64,000 nucleotides of DNA from Mycobacterium marinum (GTDB lineage Bacteria; Actinomycetota; Actinomycetes; Mycobacteriales; Mycobacteriaceae), in assembly GCF_003391395.1 (NCBI RefSeq), contig NZ_CP024190.1:6324001-6388000 (forward strand), written 5' to 3'. The position numbers and the translations under genes are program-made. A model generated the notes under the pieces. That model had not been told where the DNA came from, ran no database searches, and saw only the letters and a list, made by a program, of their open reading frames with translations. Below, piece by piece: positions 16,611 to 24,337 of the stretch (position 1 is its first letter; every line of letters starts with the position of its first letter).

Positions 16611-16629
16611 TTGGCTTAGGAAAACCTTT
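16611..16629. promoter_or_regulatory. IdeR iron box 2 upstream of bfrB
   Basis: TTGGCTTAGGAAAACCTTT matches 13 of 19 consensus positions and lies 37 bp from the centre of the first box. It is weaker than box 1 and may need cooperative IdeR binding. Confidence 0.6.
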
Positions 16630-16686
16630 CCTGAGTAAGTCATGCCTTCGTTGCAGGTGGCGTTTTACCTGCACTATTCTGGCGGC

Positions 16687-17232
16687 ATGACCGACTACGA
16701 CGGACCAAAGACGAAATTCCATGCGCTGGTGCAGGAACAAATTTTCAACGAATTCACCGCGGCCCAACAATACGTTGCCATTGCCGTTTATTTCGATAGC
16801 GAAGAATTGCCCCAATTGGCGAAGCACTTTTACGCTCAAGCGGTCGAGGAGCGCAACCACGCGATGATGCTGGTGCAGCATCTGATCGACCGCGACCTCC
16901 GTGTCGAGATTCCGGGAATCGACTCGGTACGAAATCACTTCGACAAGCCGCGCGACGCCCTGGCGTTGGCCCTCGATCAGGAGCGGGCAGTCACCGATCA
17001 GGTCAGTCGGCTGACCGCGGTGGCACGCGATGAGAGCGACTTCCTCGGCGAGCAGTTCATGCAGTGGTTCCTGCAGGAGCAGATCGAAGAGGTGGCGCTG
17101 ATGGCCAGCCTGGTGCGCATTGCCGACCGGGCCGGGGCCAACCTGTTCGAGCTCGAGAACTTCGTTGCGCGTGAGGTCGGCCGGGCTCCGTCGGGCGCAG
17201 CCGCTCCGCGTGCCGCCGGAGGCAACCTCTAG
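16687..17232 (+). CDS. bfrB: Ferritin BfrB
   Basis: This 181-residue ferritin stores iron as a mineral in a 24-subunit shell. The sequence from MTDYDGPKTKFHALVQEQI is nearly identical in pattern to M. tuberculosis BfrB. The ferroxidase residues are visible in NEFTAAQQYVAIAVYF (first Glu), AVEERNHAMMLVQ (E and H) and QWFLQEQIEEVALM (Q and E). The C-terminal tail is variable, as in other mycobacteria. ATG 16687 is the conserved start; the frame extends to 16642 without homology. Two iron boxes upstream predict IdeR activation. Confidence 0.97.
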   Translation: MTDYDGPKTKFHALVQEQIFNEFTAAQQYVAIAVYFDSEELPQLAKHFYAQAVEERNHAMMLVQHLIDRDLRVEIPGIDSVRNHFDKPRDALALALDQERAVTDQVSRLTAVARDESDFLGEQFMQWFLQEQIEEVALMASLVRIADRAGANLFELENFVAREVGRAPSGAAAPRAAGGNL

Positions 17233-18074
17233 GCCTCCGGCGGGGCGGCGGGGCCGCTACTCACGCCCGGCCGGCCATGCTGCAACCAGGCCTTGGCGCG
17301 GCCGGGGTGGTCGGTGGCCATCCATGCCACGCCGACGTCCCGGCAGAAATCGATATCTTCGTACTCGTCGACACCCCAGCAGTACACCGCTCGCCCCTGG
17401 GCGGCGGCGCGATCGACGAGTTGTGGATATTCCCGCAACACCGCCAGCGACGGTCCCACGGCGGTCGCTCCGACAGCCGAGGCGGCACCGCTGGCCAGAT
17501 AGCGAGCCGTTTTGCCGAGCAGCACCGTTGGTAGCAGCGGTGCTGCTCGGCGAATCCGCCACACCGCGGCCGCCGAAAACGACATCACGACGGCGCGGGA
17601 CCGGTCTGCGGACGCCGGTTGGGCAATGCCGAAGCGCTGCAGCAGCGCCAGCACCTTGCTTTCGACCAGCGACCCGTACCGCACCGGATGCTTGGTCTCG
17701 ATAAAGACCTTCACCGGCCGTTTCCAATCCAGCACCAGCGAGATCAGCGCGTCCAGGGTCAGCAGGCTGGTATCTCCGTGGGCACCGTCCGGCCGCCAGC
17801 TGTCATGCCAGGCGCCGTACTCCAACTCACGCAGCTGATCCAGCGTCATCGTGCTGACCAACCCGGCCCCGGTCGAAGTCCGATCCAACCGGCGATCGTG
17901 CACGCAAACCAGATGACCGTCGCGGGTGAGCCGGACGTCGCACTCCACACCGTCGGCCCCCTGCTTGAGCGCCAGGTCGTAGGCGGCGAGCGTATGTTCC
18001 GGCCGGGCGCCCGACGCCCCGCGGTGGGCCACCACAAAAGGATGCCCGGCGATCACCTCGTCGGCCCAGGTCAT
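17229..18074 (-). CDS. glpQ1: Glycerophosphodiester phosphodiesterase GlpQ1
   Basis: The 281-residue protein hydrolyses glycerophosphodiesters to glycerol-3-phosphate and an alcohol. The GDPD signature is complete: VAHRGASGARPEHTLAAY near the N terminus, then DGVECDVRLTRDGHLVCVHD, with the Glu/Asp/His metal and catalytic residues. No signal peptide is seen, so it is probably cytosolic. MTWADEV at ATG 18074 is the start used in M. tuberculosis; ATG 18080 adds two residues and overlaps the stop of the upstream membrane protein. Its stop overlaps that of bfrB by four bases, convergently. Confidence 0.93.
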   Translation of the reverse strand: MTWADEVIAGHPFVVAHRGASGARPEHTLAAYDLALKQGADGVECDVRLTRDGHLVCVHDRRLDRTSTGAGLVSTMTLDQLRELEYGAWHDSWRPDGAHGDTSLLTLDALISLVLDWKRPVKVFIETKHPVRYGSLVESKVLALLQRFGIAQPASADRSRAVVMSFSAAAVWRIRRAAPLLPTVLLGKTARYLASGAASAVGATAVGPSLAVLREYPQLVDRAAAQGRAVYCWGVDEYEDIDFCRDVGVAWMATDHPGRAKAWLQHGRPGVSSGPAAPPEA

Positions 18075-18079
18075 ACCCA

Positions 18080-19189
18080 TTATGCTGCCGGTTCCTGCCC
18101 CTCCAGCTCAACCGCATCAGCATCGGGGGCCGCATCGACCCGATCGTCTTCATCCGTGGCGGACCGGCCGGGTTGATCATCCTGACCCATCACCAGCCAG
18201 CGGTGCGCGGGCCGTTGCACCGGCTTGCGCTCGAATCCCTCGAAAACGCGAGAAACGGTGCCCACGGCGGCTGCCGCCAGCGCATACGCGACGACCACCA
18301 TGACGGTGTTGTTCGCGATGCCCTGAGCGTCGCTGGAAAAGCTGGTGGCGATGGCGAACAGCGACGTGGCGGTGCTGACCACCCATGCGATCCACCACAC
18401 CAGGATGGGTTTCTTCAACCGGTGATAGGTGTCCTCGACCACGGCGAGTTCGATGAGATACACCGGCGCCCACAGCAGGTTCGCCAGCGGCGTCAGGCAA
18501 CCGGCCCACAACTGCAGGGTGGAGCGGTGCTCGGGTAGGCCGTAGTAGGCGAAGGCGGCGGCCCGGCGCGCGACAAGCCACTTGATCAGTACGACGAAGC
18601 AGACGCCCATCGCGGCGAGCGCGGCGAAACTGACCGCCACTCCCACCCAGACCGCGATGCCGGCCAGCACGGAATTCAGCAGAATGTCGCGGTTGATGAT
18701 CAGCAACACGTATCGCACCGCGTAGACAAATGCGGCGGCACCGAGAACCAGCATGGTGGCGAACAACAGGGTGCGTACGGTCGCTGCCGCCGGTCCCGTC
18801 TTGGTCGGTACCGGCACGGGCGAAGGGCCGGGCTCAGCGACGCGGTCGCCCAGTCCCCAGCGCGGCATCACCGTGTACCGGGGGGTGGGCCCGTACGCGC
18901 GTCGCCGGGGTCGGTGCGGTGGCGCAGCGCCCGGACGCACCGCTATCCAGCGAAAACCTGGTGGTAGCCGGGGCGCCGCCCGCCGCGCGGTAGACGCCAC
19001 CCGTTGCGGGCCGACCGAGGTTCGCGACTGCGGGTCGGCGGCCGCAGCCCCGGTCAGCGGCGCCATCAGCGCTCCCCGACAACGGGGACACCACACGCGC
19101 TGTCGCTCGCGTACGTTCCACCGAGTGCCGCACTGGGAGCACACCTGTATCACCGGACCAGCGTAATGCGAGTCGGCACTCGTGGGCAT
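18080..19189 (-). CDS. Zinc-ribbon DUF4328 membrane protein (Rv3843c-like)
   Basis: The protein has a zinc ribbon near the N terminus (VCSQCGTRWNVRERQRVWCPRCRG, two CxxC pairs), a basic Pro-rich linker, and a membrane domain with about six helices between residues 138 and 325. WWIAWVVSTATSLFAIAT and related pieces fit the DUF4328 family. The tail is acidic. ATG 19189 is chosen; GTG 19153 (VIQVCSQC) is an alternative that keeps the ribbon. The gene is probably cotranscribed with glpQ1, since the two touch. A cluster of DnaA boxes begins 30 bp upstream. Function unknown. Confidence 0.8.
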   Translation of the reverse strand: MPTSADSHYAGPVIQVCSQCGTRWNVRERQRVWCPRCRGALMAPLTGAAAADPQSRTSVGPQRVASTARRAAPRLPPGFRWIAVRPGAAPPHRPRRRAYGPTPRYTVMPRWGLGDRVAEPGPSPVPVPTKTGPAAATVRTLLFATMLVLGAAAFVYAVRYVLLIINRDILLNSVLAGIAVWVGVAVSFAALAAMGVCFVVLIKWLVARRAAAFAYYGLPEHRSTLQLWAGCLTPLANLLWAPVYLIELAVVEDTYHRLKKPILVWWIAWVVSTATSLFAIATSFSSDAQGIANNTVMVVVAYALAAAAVGTVSRVFEGFERKPVQRPAHRWLVMGQDDQPGRSATDEDDRVDAAPDADAVELEGQEPAA

Positions 19190-19620
19190 ACGGGCCGCGC
19201 GACCTCCGACTCAGCTACTTGTGGATATCCACAGTTTCCACAGGTTTATCCACAACATGGGTTGGGTGGGTTTTGGTTATCAACACAGCGTCTGTCGGTC
19301 AAGATCGGCCATCGCTGTGGATAACCCTCACCACCAACACCCGCCGATCGACAGCCCGGACCGGACCCGAGCGAAATGCATTGCCGCGCTAAGCACTTGT
19401 ACCCAGTTGGACGACTCGTCAAACGTGACCGACCACGGCCCACCGAACAGCGTCCGCCGGCGGCCCACATCGCCGCATTGATGCCCTCAACCTGGTGCGG
19501 TTGCCGACCCGCCAAGGCAAGAATTTTTCAATCCGGGCACCAGGGGTTATGATCGCGGACGCCAGGTTCAGTGTGAGTCACCTCACTGTTGGAGGTGACC
19601 GTGCAGGTGAAAGGCGCTCG
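19190..19620. other. Non-coding stretch with a DnaA-box cluster
   Basis: No convincing gene is seen between the start of the membrane protein and the small ORF at 19621. The region holds six DnaA-like 9-mers between 19219 and 19324 (listed separately). The rest is ordinary sequence that may carry promoters. Confidence 0.6.
19219..19324. promoter_or_regulatory. Cluster of six DnaA-box-like 9-mers
   Basis: Within 106 bp lie TTGTGGATA (19219), ATATCCACA (19225), GTTTCCACA (19234), the perfect box TTATCCACA (19246), TTATCAACA (19277) and TGTGGATAA (19316, the perfect box on the other strand). Spacing and mixed orientation resemble DnaA-binding loci. There is no dnaA, dnaN or AT-rich unwinding element beside it, so it is not the canonical oriC; DnaA titration, or control of the adjacent genes, are the main options. 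Confidence 0.65.
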
Positions 19621-19776
19621 ATGGCGACACATTCCTACGGCTCCGGGTCGACTCCCTCACCGAAGTCGCACTCCGGATCGCCCACCTGGAATCACGCCTA
19701 CGTCATAGCCGCCCTGCGTGCGGGCCTGATTGCGCTGGCATTACTGGGAGTTCTCGCCCTCATCGTCTTGTATTAG
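19621..19776 (+). CDS. Small single-pass membrane protein
   Basis: A 51-residue protein starting MATHSYGSGSTPSPKSHSGSP, then one hydrophobic helix (AYVIAALRAGLIALALLGVLALIVLY) that runs to the very end. An AAAGG-like ribosome site stands before ATG 19621. It lies about 150 bp upstream of sodA in the same direction. Codon use with G/C in the third position supports a real gene. No family recognised; the tail-anchored layout suggests a small regulatory or scaffold peptide. Confidence 0.45.
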   Translation: MATHSYGSGSTPSPKSHSGSPTWNHAYVIAALRAGLIALALLGVLALIVLY

Positions 19777-19924
19777 ATCCCCGACCAACCGGGTACCCGG
19801 CAGTATCAGCACGGTGGGGCGTCCTTGCGGCGCGAGCGCTCATCAAGCAGGGTTAACTACTGCAGCCCGCTGCGTGGCGGTCCCCACGCGAATGACTTAT
19901 CGGACGATCGAAGGAAGGAATGCC

Positions 19925-20548
19925 GTGGCTGAATACACCTTGCCCGATTTGGACTGGGACTACGGAGCTCTGGAACCCCACATCTCAGGTCAGATCAACG
20001 AGCTTCACCACAGTAAGCACCACGCCACCTACGTCAAGGGTGCCAATGACGCCGTCACCAAACTCGAGGAAGCGCGCGCCAAGGAAGACCACTCGACGAT
20101 CCTGCTGAACGAGAAGAACCTCGCTTTCAACCTCGCCGGCCACGTCAACCACACCATCTGGTGGAAGAACCTCTCCCCCAACGGTGGCGACAAGCCCACC
20201 GGTGAACTCGCCGCGGCCATCGATGAGGCGTTTGGGTCGTTCGACAAGTTTCGGGCACAGTTCCACGCCGCCGCGACCACCGTGCAGGGGTCGGGTTGGG
20301 CAGCGTTGGGCTGGGACACCCTCGGCAACAAGCTGCTGATCTTCCAGGTCTACGACCACCAGACCAACTTCCCGCTGGGCATTGTCCCGCTGCTGCTGCT
20401 CGACATGTGGGAGCACGCGTTCTACCTGCAGTACAAGAATGTGAAGGTCGACTTCGCCAAGGCATTCTGGAATGTCGTCAACTGGGCCGACGTACAGTCG
20501 CGCTACGACGCCGCCACCTCGAAAACTCGAGGATTAATCTTCGGCTGA
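19925..20548 (+). CDS. sodA: Superoxide dismutase, Fe/Mn type
   Basis: SodA removes superoxide; in pathogenic mycobacteria it is iron-dependent and exported without a signal peptide. The 207-residue protein begins with GTG 19925 (AEYTLPDLDWDYGALEPHISGQINELHHSKHH). The four metal ligands are seen: H in LEPHISG, H in LAGHVNHTIWW, and D and H in LDMWEHAFYLQY. The length equals that of M. tuberculosis SodA. A GAAGGAAGG ribosome site precedes it, and a strong hairpin terminator follows at 20568. Confidence 0.97.
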   Translation: MAEYTLPDLDWDYGALEPHISGQINELHHSKHHATYVKGANDAVTKLEEARAKEDHSTILLNEKNLAFNLAGHVNHTIWWKNLSPNGGDKPTGELAAAIDEAFGSFDKFRAQFHAAATTVQGSGWAALGWDTLGNKLLIFQVYDHQTNFPLGIVPLLLLDMWEHAFYLQYKNVKVDFAKAFWNVVNWADVQSRYDAATSKTRGLIFG

Positions 20549-20567
20549 CTCGAATACCCGAAGGCTT

Positions 20568-20605
20568 GGGCGCCGCGCACACCATTGCGCGGCGCCCTTG
20601 CGTTT
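20568..20605 (+). terminator. Hairpin terminator after sodA
   Basis: A perfect 12-bp stem (GGGCGCCGCGCA with TGCGCGGCGCCC) and a 6-nt loop begin 20 bp after the sodA stop and are followed by TTGCGTTTT. It isolates the highly expressed sodA transcript from the next gene. Confidence 0.85.
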
Positions 20606-20764
20606 TAACCGGGCCTTAATATTTCGCGCTTACGAACACCGCTGAACGCCCGCCGTGTCGAGTTGCACGGCGCCAAAACCCCGCGCATGCTTGATCATTC
20701 GAGCTACCATTTATTCGAGCTACCAGCGTGGTTATTTCGGATGGAGGCGTCAACGGAGGGCGAG

Positions 20765-21298
20765 ATGGATGCTGGGTCAGATGGGCCTATCGGTGTTGCA
20801 CCCTTTCATTCTCGTGGTTCGCTGAAAGGGTTTGTCATCTCCGGGCGTTGGCCTGATTCAACGAAAGAATGGGCTCAACTGTTGATGGTCGCCGTGCGCG
20901 TCGCATCTTTGCCCGGGTTGCTTTCGACCACCACGGTATTCGGGGCGCGCGAGGAATTGCCCGATGAGCCCGAGCCCGGCACCGTCGGACTGGTGCTGGC
21001 CGAGGGCACGGTGTTCGGCGAATCCGCGATCCAGCCGGGATACTTCGCCGATCATCAGCCCCCCGCACTGCTCATGTTGCATCCGCCGTCAGAAACCACG
21101 CCGTCGCTGCCGGAGTGCACCGGCGCCGCCTCGGGCTGTGTGCTGCTACCGGGGTTGCCGTATCTGGGATTGGAACATCGGGCGGCGTGGGTGGAGGCCG
21201 AAGCCGACGGAACCATCACATCGATGGTCAGCCGCGTCGGCGTTGACCCCATCAGCCATCCCGACACCGCAATTCTGGCGATGCTGCTTGCCGCATAA
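20765..21298 (+). CDS. Conserved hypothetical protein (Rv3847-like)
   Basis: A 177-residue soluble protein from ATG 20765, which has a GGAGGG ribosome site at 20755-20760 and gives exactly the length of M. tuberculosis Rv3847. Upstream ATGs at 20741 and 20663 are weaker. The protein has mixed alpha/beta character, is acidic, and shows no catalytic motif that I recognise; SESX-type resemblance to secretion factors is not seen. It lies alone between the sodA terminator and the riboswitch of the transporter gene. Confidence 0.75.
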   Translation: MDAGSDGPIGVAPFHSRGSLKGFVISGRWPDSTKEWAQLLMVAVRVASLPGLLSTTTVFGAREELPDEPEPGTVGLVLAEGTVFGESAIQPGYFADHQPPALLMLHPPSETTPSLPECTGAASGCVLLPGLPYLGLEHRAAWVEAEADGTITSMVSRVGVDPISHPDTAILAMLLAA

Positions 21299-21404
21299 GG
21301 AGATTCGAACCAATAAGTTCGCGCGCCGAATCGACGGATACGGCCGCCCGAACTTCACCGCCACGGTGGCGCGCATCGAATCCGGCCGCTAGCCTGGGAA
21401 ACTG

Positions 21405-21530
21405 TTAGCGAAGGGGAGTAGCCCCGAATCGTTGGGTCGACATACTGGCGCACAGCCCGGCCCGCGAACCGTCACACCGGACGGTGGGCGAGACCTTCGA
21501 CCGATGTTCGATGACCGGACGGTCATCGGC
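21405..21530 (+). promoter_or_regulatory. yybP-ykoY (Mn2+) riboswitch upstream of the GDT1-type gene
   Basis: The element has the two family hallmarks: GAAGGGGAGTAGC at 21410-21422 and GGGCGAGACCTTCG at 21486-21499. CGAAGG (21409-21414) and CCTTCG (21494-21499) pair to close the P1 helix around a helical insert. This class senses Mn2+ and commonly controls MntP and GDT1/TMEM165-type exporters, and here it precedes just such a gene. Directly downstream an 8-bp perfect hairpin (CGATGACC with GGTCATCG, 21509-21528) lies between the aptamer and ATG 21552 and could be the expression platform. Confidence 0.85.
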
Positions 21531-21551
21531 ACGTGTCGAGAGGTCGCCCGC

Positions 21552-22256
21552 ATGCTTTCCGCCACGATGCTGAGTCTCGGAGTGGTTTTCCTTGCCGAGC
21601 TGGGCGACAGATCGCAGCTGATCACGATGACCTACGCGTTGCGGTACCGCTGGTGGGTGGTGCTGACCGGGGTAGCGATCGCATCCGTCACCGTGCATGG
21701 TGTCTCGGTGGCGGTCGGCCACTTTCTGGGCACCACGGTGCCGGCCCGGCCGATGGCGTTTGTGGGAGCGATCGCCTTCCTGATATTCGCGGGCTGGGCC
21801 TGGCGCGAAGGCCGCGAAGACCCGGCCGGCGCCGACGAGGTCGCGCATCTGCCCAACCCCCGATTCGCGCTGCTCACCGTGGTGTCGTCGTTTGTCCTGG
21901 CCGAGCTCAGCGACAAGACAACCCTGGCCACGGTCACCTTGGCCAGCGATCACAACTGGGCCGGCGTATGGATCGGCACCACCTTGGGCATGATCGTGGC
22001 CGACGGCCTGGCAATAGGTGTCGGACTACTGCTGCATCACCGGCTGCCCGAACAGCTGCTGCATCTGCTGGCCAGCCTGCTGTTCCTGCTTTTCGGCTTG
22101 TGGATGCTGTTCGAGGGGGCGCTGGGATGGCGCTCGGTCGCCATCGGTGTGACCGCGGCGGTGGCGCTGGCCGCCGCTGCCGGAGCCGCGGCGCAAACTC
22201 TCCGGCGGCGCCGCAGCGCCGCCGCACTCGACACGAATTCACCCTCGGGCCGGTAG
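21552..22256 (+). CDS. GDT1/TMEM165-family (UPF0016) cation transporter (Rv3848-like)
   Basis: This 234-residue integral membrane protein has six predicted helices arranged as two repeats. Each repeat holds the family motif E-x-G/S-D-K/R-S/T: FLAELGDRSQL near residue 16 and LAELSDKTTL near residue 117. Family members move Mn2+ or Ca2+ in exchange for protons. The Mn2+ riboswitch upstream makes manganese export the best guess. The start is ATG 21552; the frame runs back to 21432 through the riboswitch and is not protein-like there. Confidence 0.88.
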   Translation: MLSATMLSLGVVFLAELGDRSQLITMTYALRYRWWVVLTGVAIASVTVHGVSVAVGHFLGTTVPARPMAFVGAIAFLIFAGWAWREGREDPAGADEVAHLPNPRFALLTVVSSFVLAELSDKTTLATVTLASDHNWAGVWIGTTLGMIVADGLAIGVGLLLHHRLPEQLLHLLASLLFLLFGLWMLFEGALGWRSVAIGVTAAVALAAAAGAAAQTLRRRRSAAALDTNSPSGR

Positions 22257-22718
22257 CCAACACCAACCGGCATCGACCGGGCTCCGACCATCCCGACCAC
22301 CGCCCCCGACATCGTCGCACCGGTCCGCCGCCCGCCCCGGTTCCGTGCTGTCACCCGCCGAGCCTTCATAGACAGCAAAGCGCCCAATCCGACGTCCGCC
22401 ATTGGCGTCTGGTTGCCCAGAATCGAGCGCGTTCCGCCGACGGGGAGCACCTTTGTTCCTTGCCAGCGCCGGTGCGCGTGGACCTTCGATCCCATCCGGA
22501 CGCCGTATTCTGCGGATAACCTGTGAAATTCGTTCATCTTATGGACACCCCACCGAATCGGTTGGACGCTCGTCGGAGGCGGCTTGGGCACCTGTCCGAC
22601 GCACCGGCACCCAATCGCCTCAGGTTTGCACTTGGTTGTTGACATAACTGTCGCTACCATGATCAGCAAATACATATAGATAAGCGTTCAATTTTGCAGC
22701 CCGGTGGAGGTCATATCG
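22257..22718. other. Non-coding region upstream of espR
   Basis: This 460-bp stretch has only short frames without ribosome sites. The end nearest espR turns AT-rich (22630-22700) and contains TTGACA at 22639, a possible promoter, although I see no clear -10 at the usual distance. Long upstream regions are typical for nucleoid-associated regulators. Confidence 0.5.
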
Positions 22719-23117
22719 ATGAGCACGACGTTCGCTGCCCGCCTGAACCGTCTGTTTGACACGGTGTACCCACCCGGACGGGGGCCGCATACCTCCGCCG
22801 AGGTGATTGCGGCGCTCAAGGCGGAGGGCGTCACGATGTCGGCTCCTTATCTATCGCAGCTACGCTCCGGCAACCGCACAAACCCTTCCACCGCGACCAT
22901 GGCCGCCCTCGCCAACTTCTTTCGCATCAAGTCGGCCTATTTCACCGATGACGAGTACTACGAAAACCTCGATCAGGAACTGCAGTGGCTGGCCACGATG
23001 CGTGACGACGGCGTGCGCCGCATCGCCGTTCGTTCCCAAGGGTTGTCCACCCAAGCGCAGCAGGAGATCGTGGAGCGAATCGAAGAACTCCGCCGGACGG
23101 AACGCCTCGACGCTTAA
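22719..23117 (+). CDS. espR: Nucleoid-associated regulator EspR
   Basis: The 132-residue protein starts MSTTFAARLNRLFDTVYPPGRGPHTSAEVI, nearly identical to M. tuberculosis EspR and of the same length. It has an N-terminal HTH (SAPYLSQLRSGNRTNPSTATMAALANFF, about residues 38-65) and a C-terminal dimerisation helix. EspR binds many sites and activates espACD, needed for ESX-1 secretion. ATG 22719 has a GTGGAGG ribosome site. The C-terminal part differs more from M. tuberculosis than the HTH. Its presence is relevant to the ESX-1 paralogue island at 41-64 kb, but no link is proven. Confidence 0.96.
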   Translation: MSTTFAARLNRLFDTVYPPGRGPHTSAEVIAALKAEGVTMSAPYLSQLRSGNRTNPSTATMAALANFFRIKSAYFTDDEYYENLDQELQWLATMRDDGVRRIAVRSQGLSTQAQQEIVERIEELRRTERLDA

Positions 23118-23241
23118 CGCGATTACCGCAGGGCCGGTCCCCCGACCTGAGGGATTGCCGACGCCCCTCCCGGATTAGGGTTGGGCCCAGCGAGCGCGCA
23201 CGCACCGCGATAGTCCACGAGATACCGGGAGGCGGCCGGGA

Positions 23242-23898
23242 ATGGGCCTGTTCCGCAAGCGAAAGAGCCGCGCGACGCGTCGCGCCGAAGCCCGCGCGAT
23301 CAAGGCCCGCGCCAAGCTGGAAGCCAAACTGTCCGCCAAGAATGAGGCGCGCCGCATCAAGTCCGCGCGGAAGGCGACCGACAAGGCGCTCAAGGCACAG
23401 CTCAAGGCGCAGCGCGACAGCGACCGGGCGGCACTGAAGGTCGCCGAGACCCAACTCAAGGCGGCCCGCGAGGGCAAGTTCCTCTCGCCCGCTCGAATCC
23501 GCCGGACACTGACGGTGTCTCGATTACTCGCCCCGATCCTTGCGCCGGTGATGTATCGCGCGGCCATCGCGGCCCGCGGACTGCTGGATCAACGGCGGGC
23601 AGACCAGCTCGGGGTGCCGCTGGCTCAGATCGGACAGTTCTCGGGCCACGGCGCACAGCTGTCCGCCCGGGTGTCCGGTTGTGAGCGGTCGCTGCGGATT
23701 GTGCAGGAAATGAAGCCGAAGGACGCGGAGACCAAGCAGTTCGTCTCGGCCATCAGCGAGCGGCTCTCCGAACTCTCGGCCGCTATCACAGCAGCCGAGA
23801 ACATGCCGGCCCAGCGGCGTCGAGCCGCGCATTCCGCGATCTCCTCGCAACTCGACGGCATCGAGGCGGACCTGATGGCGCGTCTAGGGCTAGCCTGA
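23242..23898 (+). CDS. Coiled-coil basic protein (DUF6474, Rv3850-like)
   Basis: A 218-residue protein. Residues 1-80 are a highly basic Ala/Lys/Arg-rich coiled coil (RKSRATRRAEARAIKARAKLEAKL...), then LSPARIRRTLTVSRLLAPILAPVMYRAA, a hydrophobic stretch that could touch the membrane, then a C-terminal helical domain. Length equals that of M. tuberculosis Rv3850. A GGGAGGCGGCCGGGA purine-rich stretch precedes ATG 23242. Function unknown; the position in the espR-hns neighbourhood and the basic coiled coil are noted without inference of DNA binding. Confidence 0.85.
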   Translation: MGLFRKRKSRATRRAEARAIKARAKLEAKLSAKNEARRIKSARKATDKALKAQLKAQRDSDRAALKVAETQLKAAREGKFLSPARIRRTLTVSRLLAPILAPVMYRAAIAARGLLDQRRADQLGVPLAQIGQFSGHGAQLSARVSGCERSLRIVQEMKPKDAETKQFVSAISERLSELSAAITAAENMPAQRRRAAHSAISSQLDGIEADLMARLGLA

Positions 23899-23904
23899 GT
23901 CAGC

Positions 23905-24222
23905 ATGCCGGTCCTGCGCAGTTGGGTTTCGAGCAGCCGTGTTCAGTCACGAGCCAGATATTCGCGTGGTGTGGTTGCGCAGGTGCTCGGGAAGTTGCGG
24001 TTCGCGCCGTTATTGGTCGCCATCACGATTGTCGTCGCGCTGCCGGTTCCGGCGGCATCCGCGCAGGCTGGAGGCATGGCGGCGCACGAATCGGTGACCG
24101 TCGGCGCCAGTGGTGATGGCGGTGGCGATTCGGGCGAAGACCTGCCCGCCTGGCCGTTCGCGGTGGGAGTGGTCGCTGCGGTAGGCGCGGCAGCGCTGTG
24201 GGCTACGCGGCGCCGGCCGTAG
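23905..24222 (+). CDS. Small exported/membrane protein (Rv3851-like)
   Basis: A 105-residue protein with a hydrophobic signal-like segment (LRFAPLLVAITIVVALPVPAASAQA, about residues 30-54) ending in an AxA-type cleavage site, a Gly/Asp-rich spacer, and a second hydrophobic helix near the C terminus (PFAVGVVAAVGAAALWATRRRP) with a basic end. This gives a small protein anchored at its C terminus. GTG codons near residue 27 would place the start closer to the signal segment and give the shorter length of the M. tuberculosis protein. Function unknown. Confidence 0.7.
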   Translation: MPVLRSWVSSSRVQSRARYSRGVVAQVLGKLRFAPLLVAITIVVALPVPAASAQAGGMAAHESVTVGASGDGGGDSGEDLPAWPFAVGVVAAVGAAALWATRRRP

Positions 24223-24337
24223 CGGCTTGGGCCGGCGACCTGGTAGGCGAGGCAGACGACGAACCGTGTCCTGGCATGATGGACCCGAGTGTTTCGCGAT
24301 CTAGTGAGCAATGAGGAAGCTGCAAAGGAGCGGCCGC

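Noticed and set aside
19219..19324. Chromosomal origin (oriC)
   Set aside because: DnaA boxes are present, but there is no dnaA/dnaN/rpmH context and no AT-rich unwinding element, so only a DnaA-binding cluster is claimed.
22402..22647. 81-residue frame upstream of espR
   Set aside because: No ribosome site and no similarity; best treated as non-coding upstream region.
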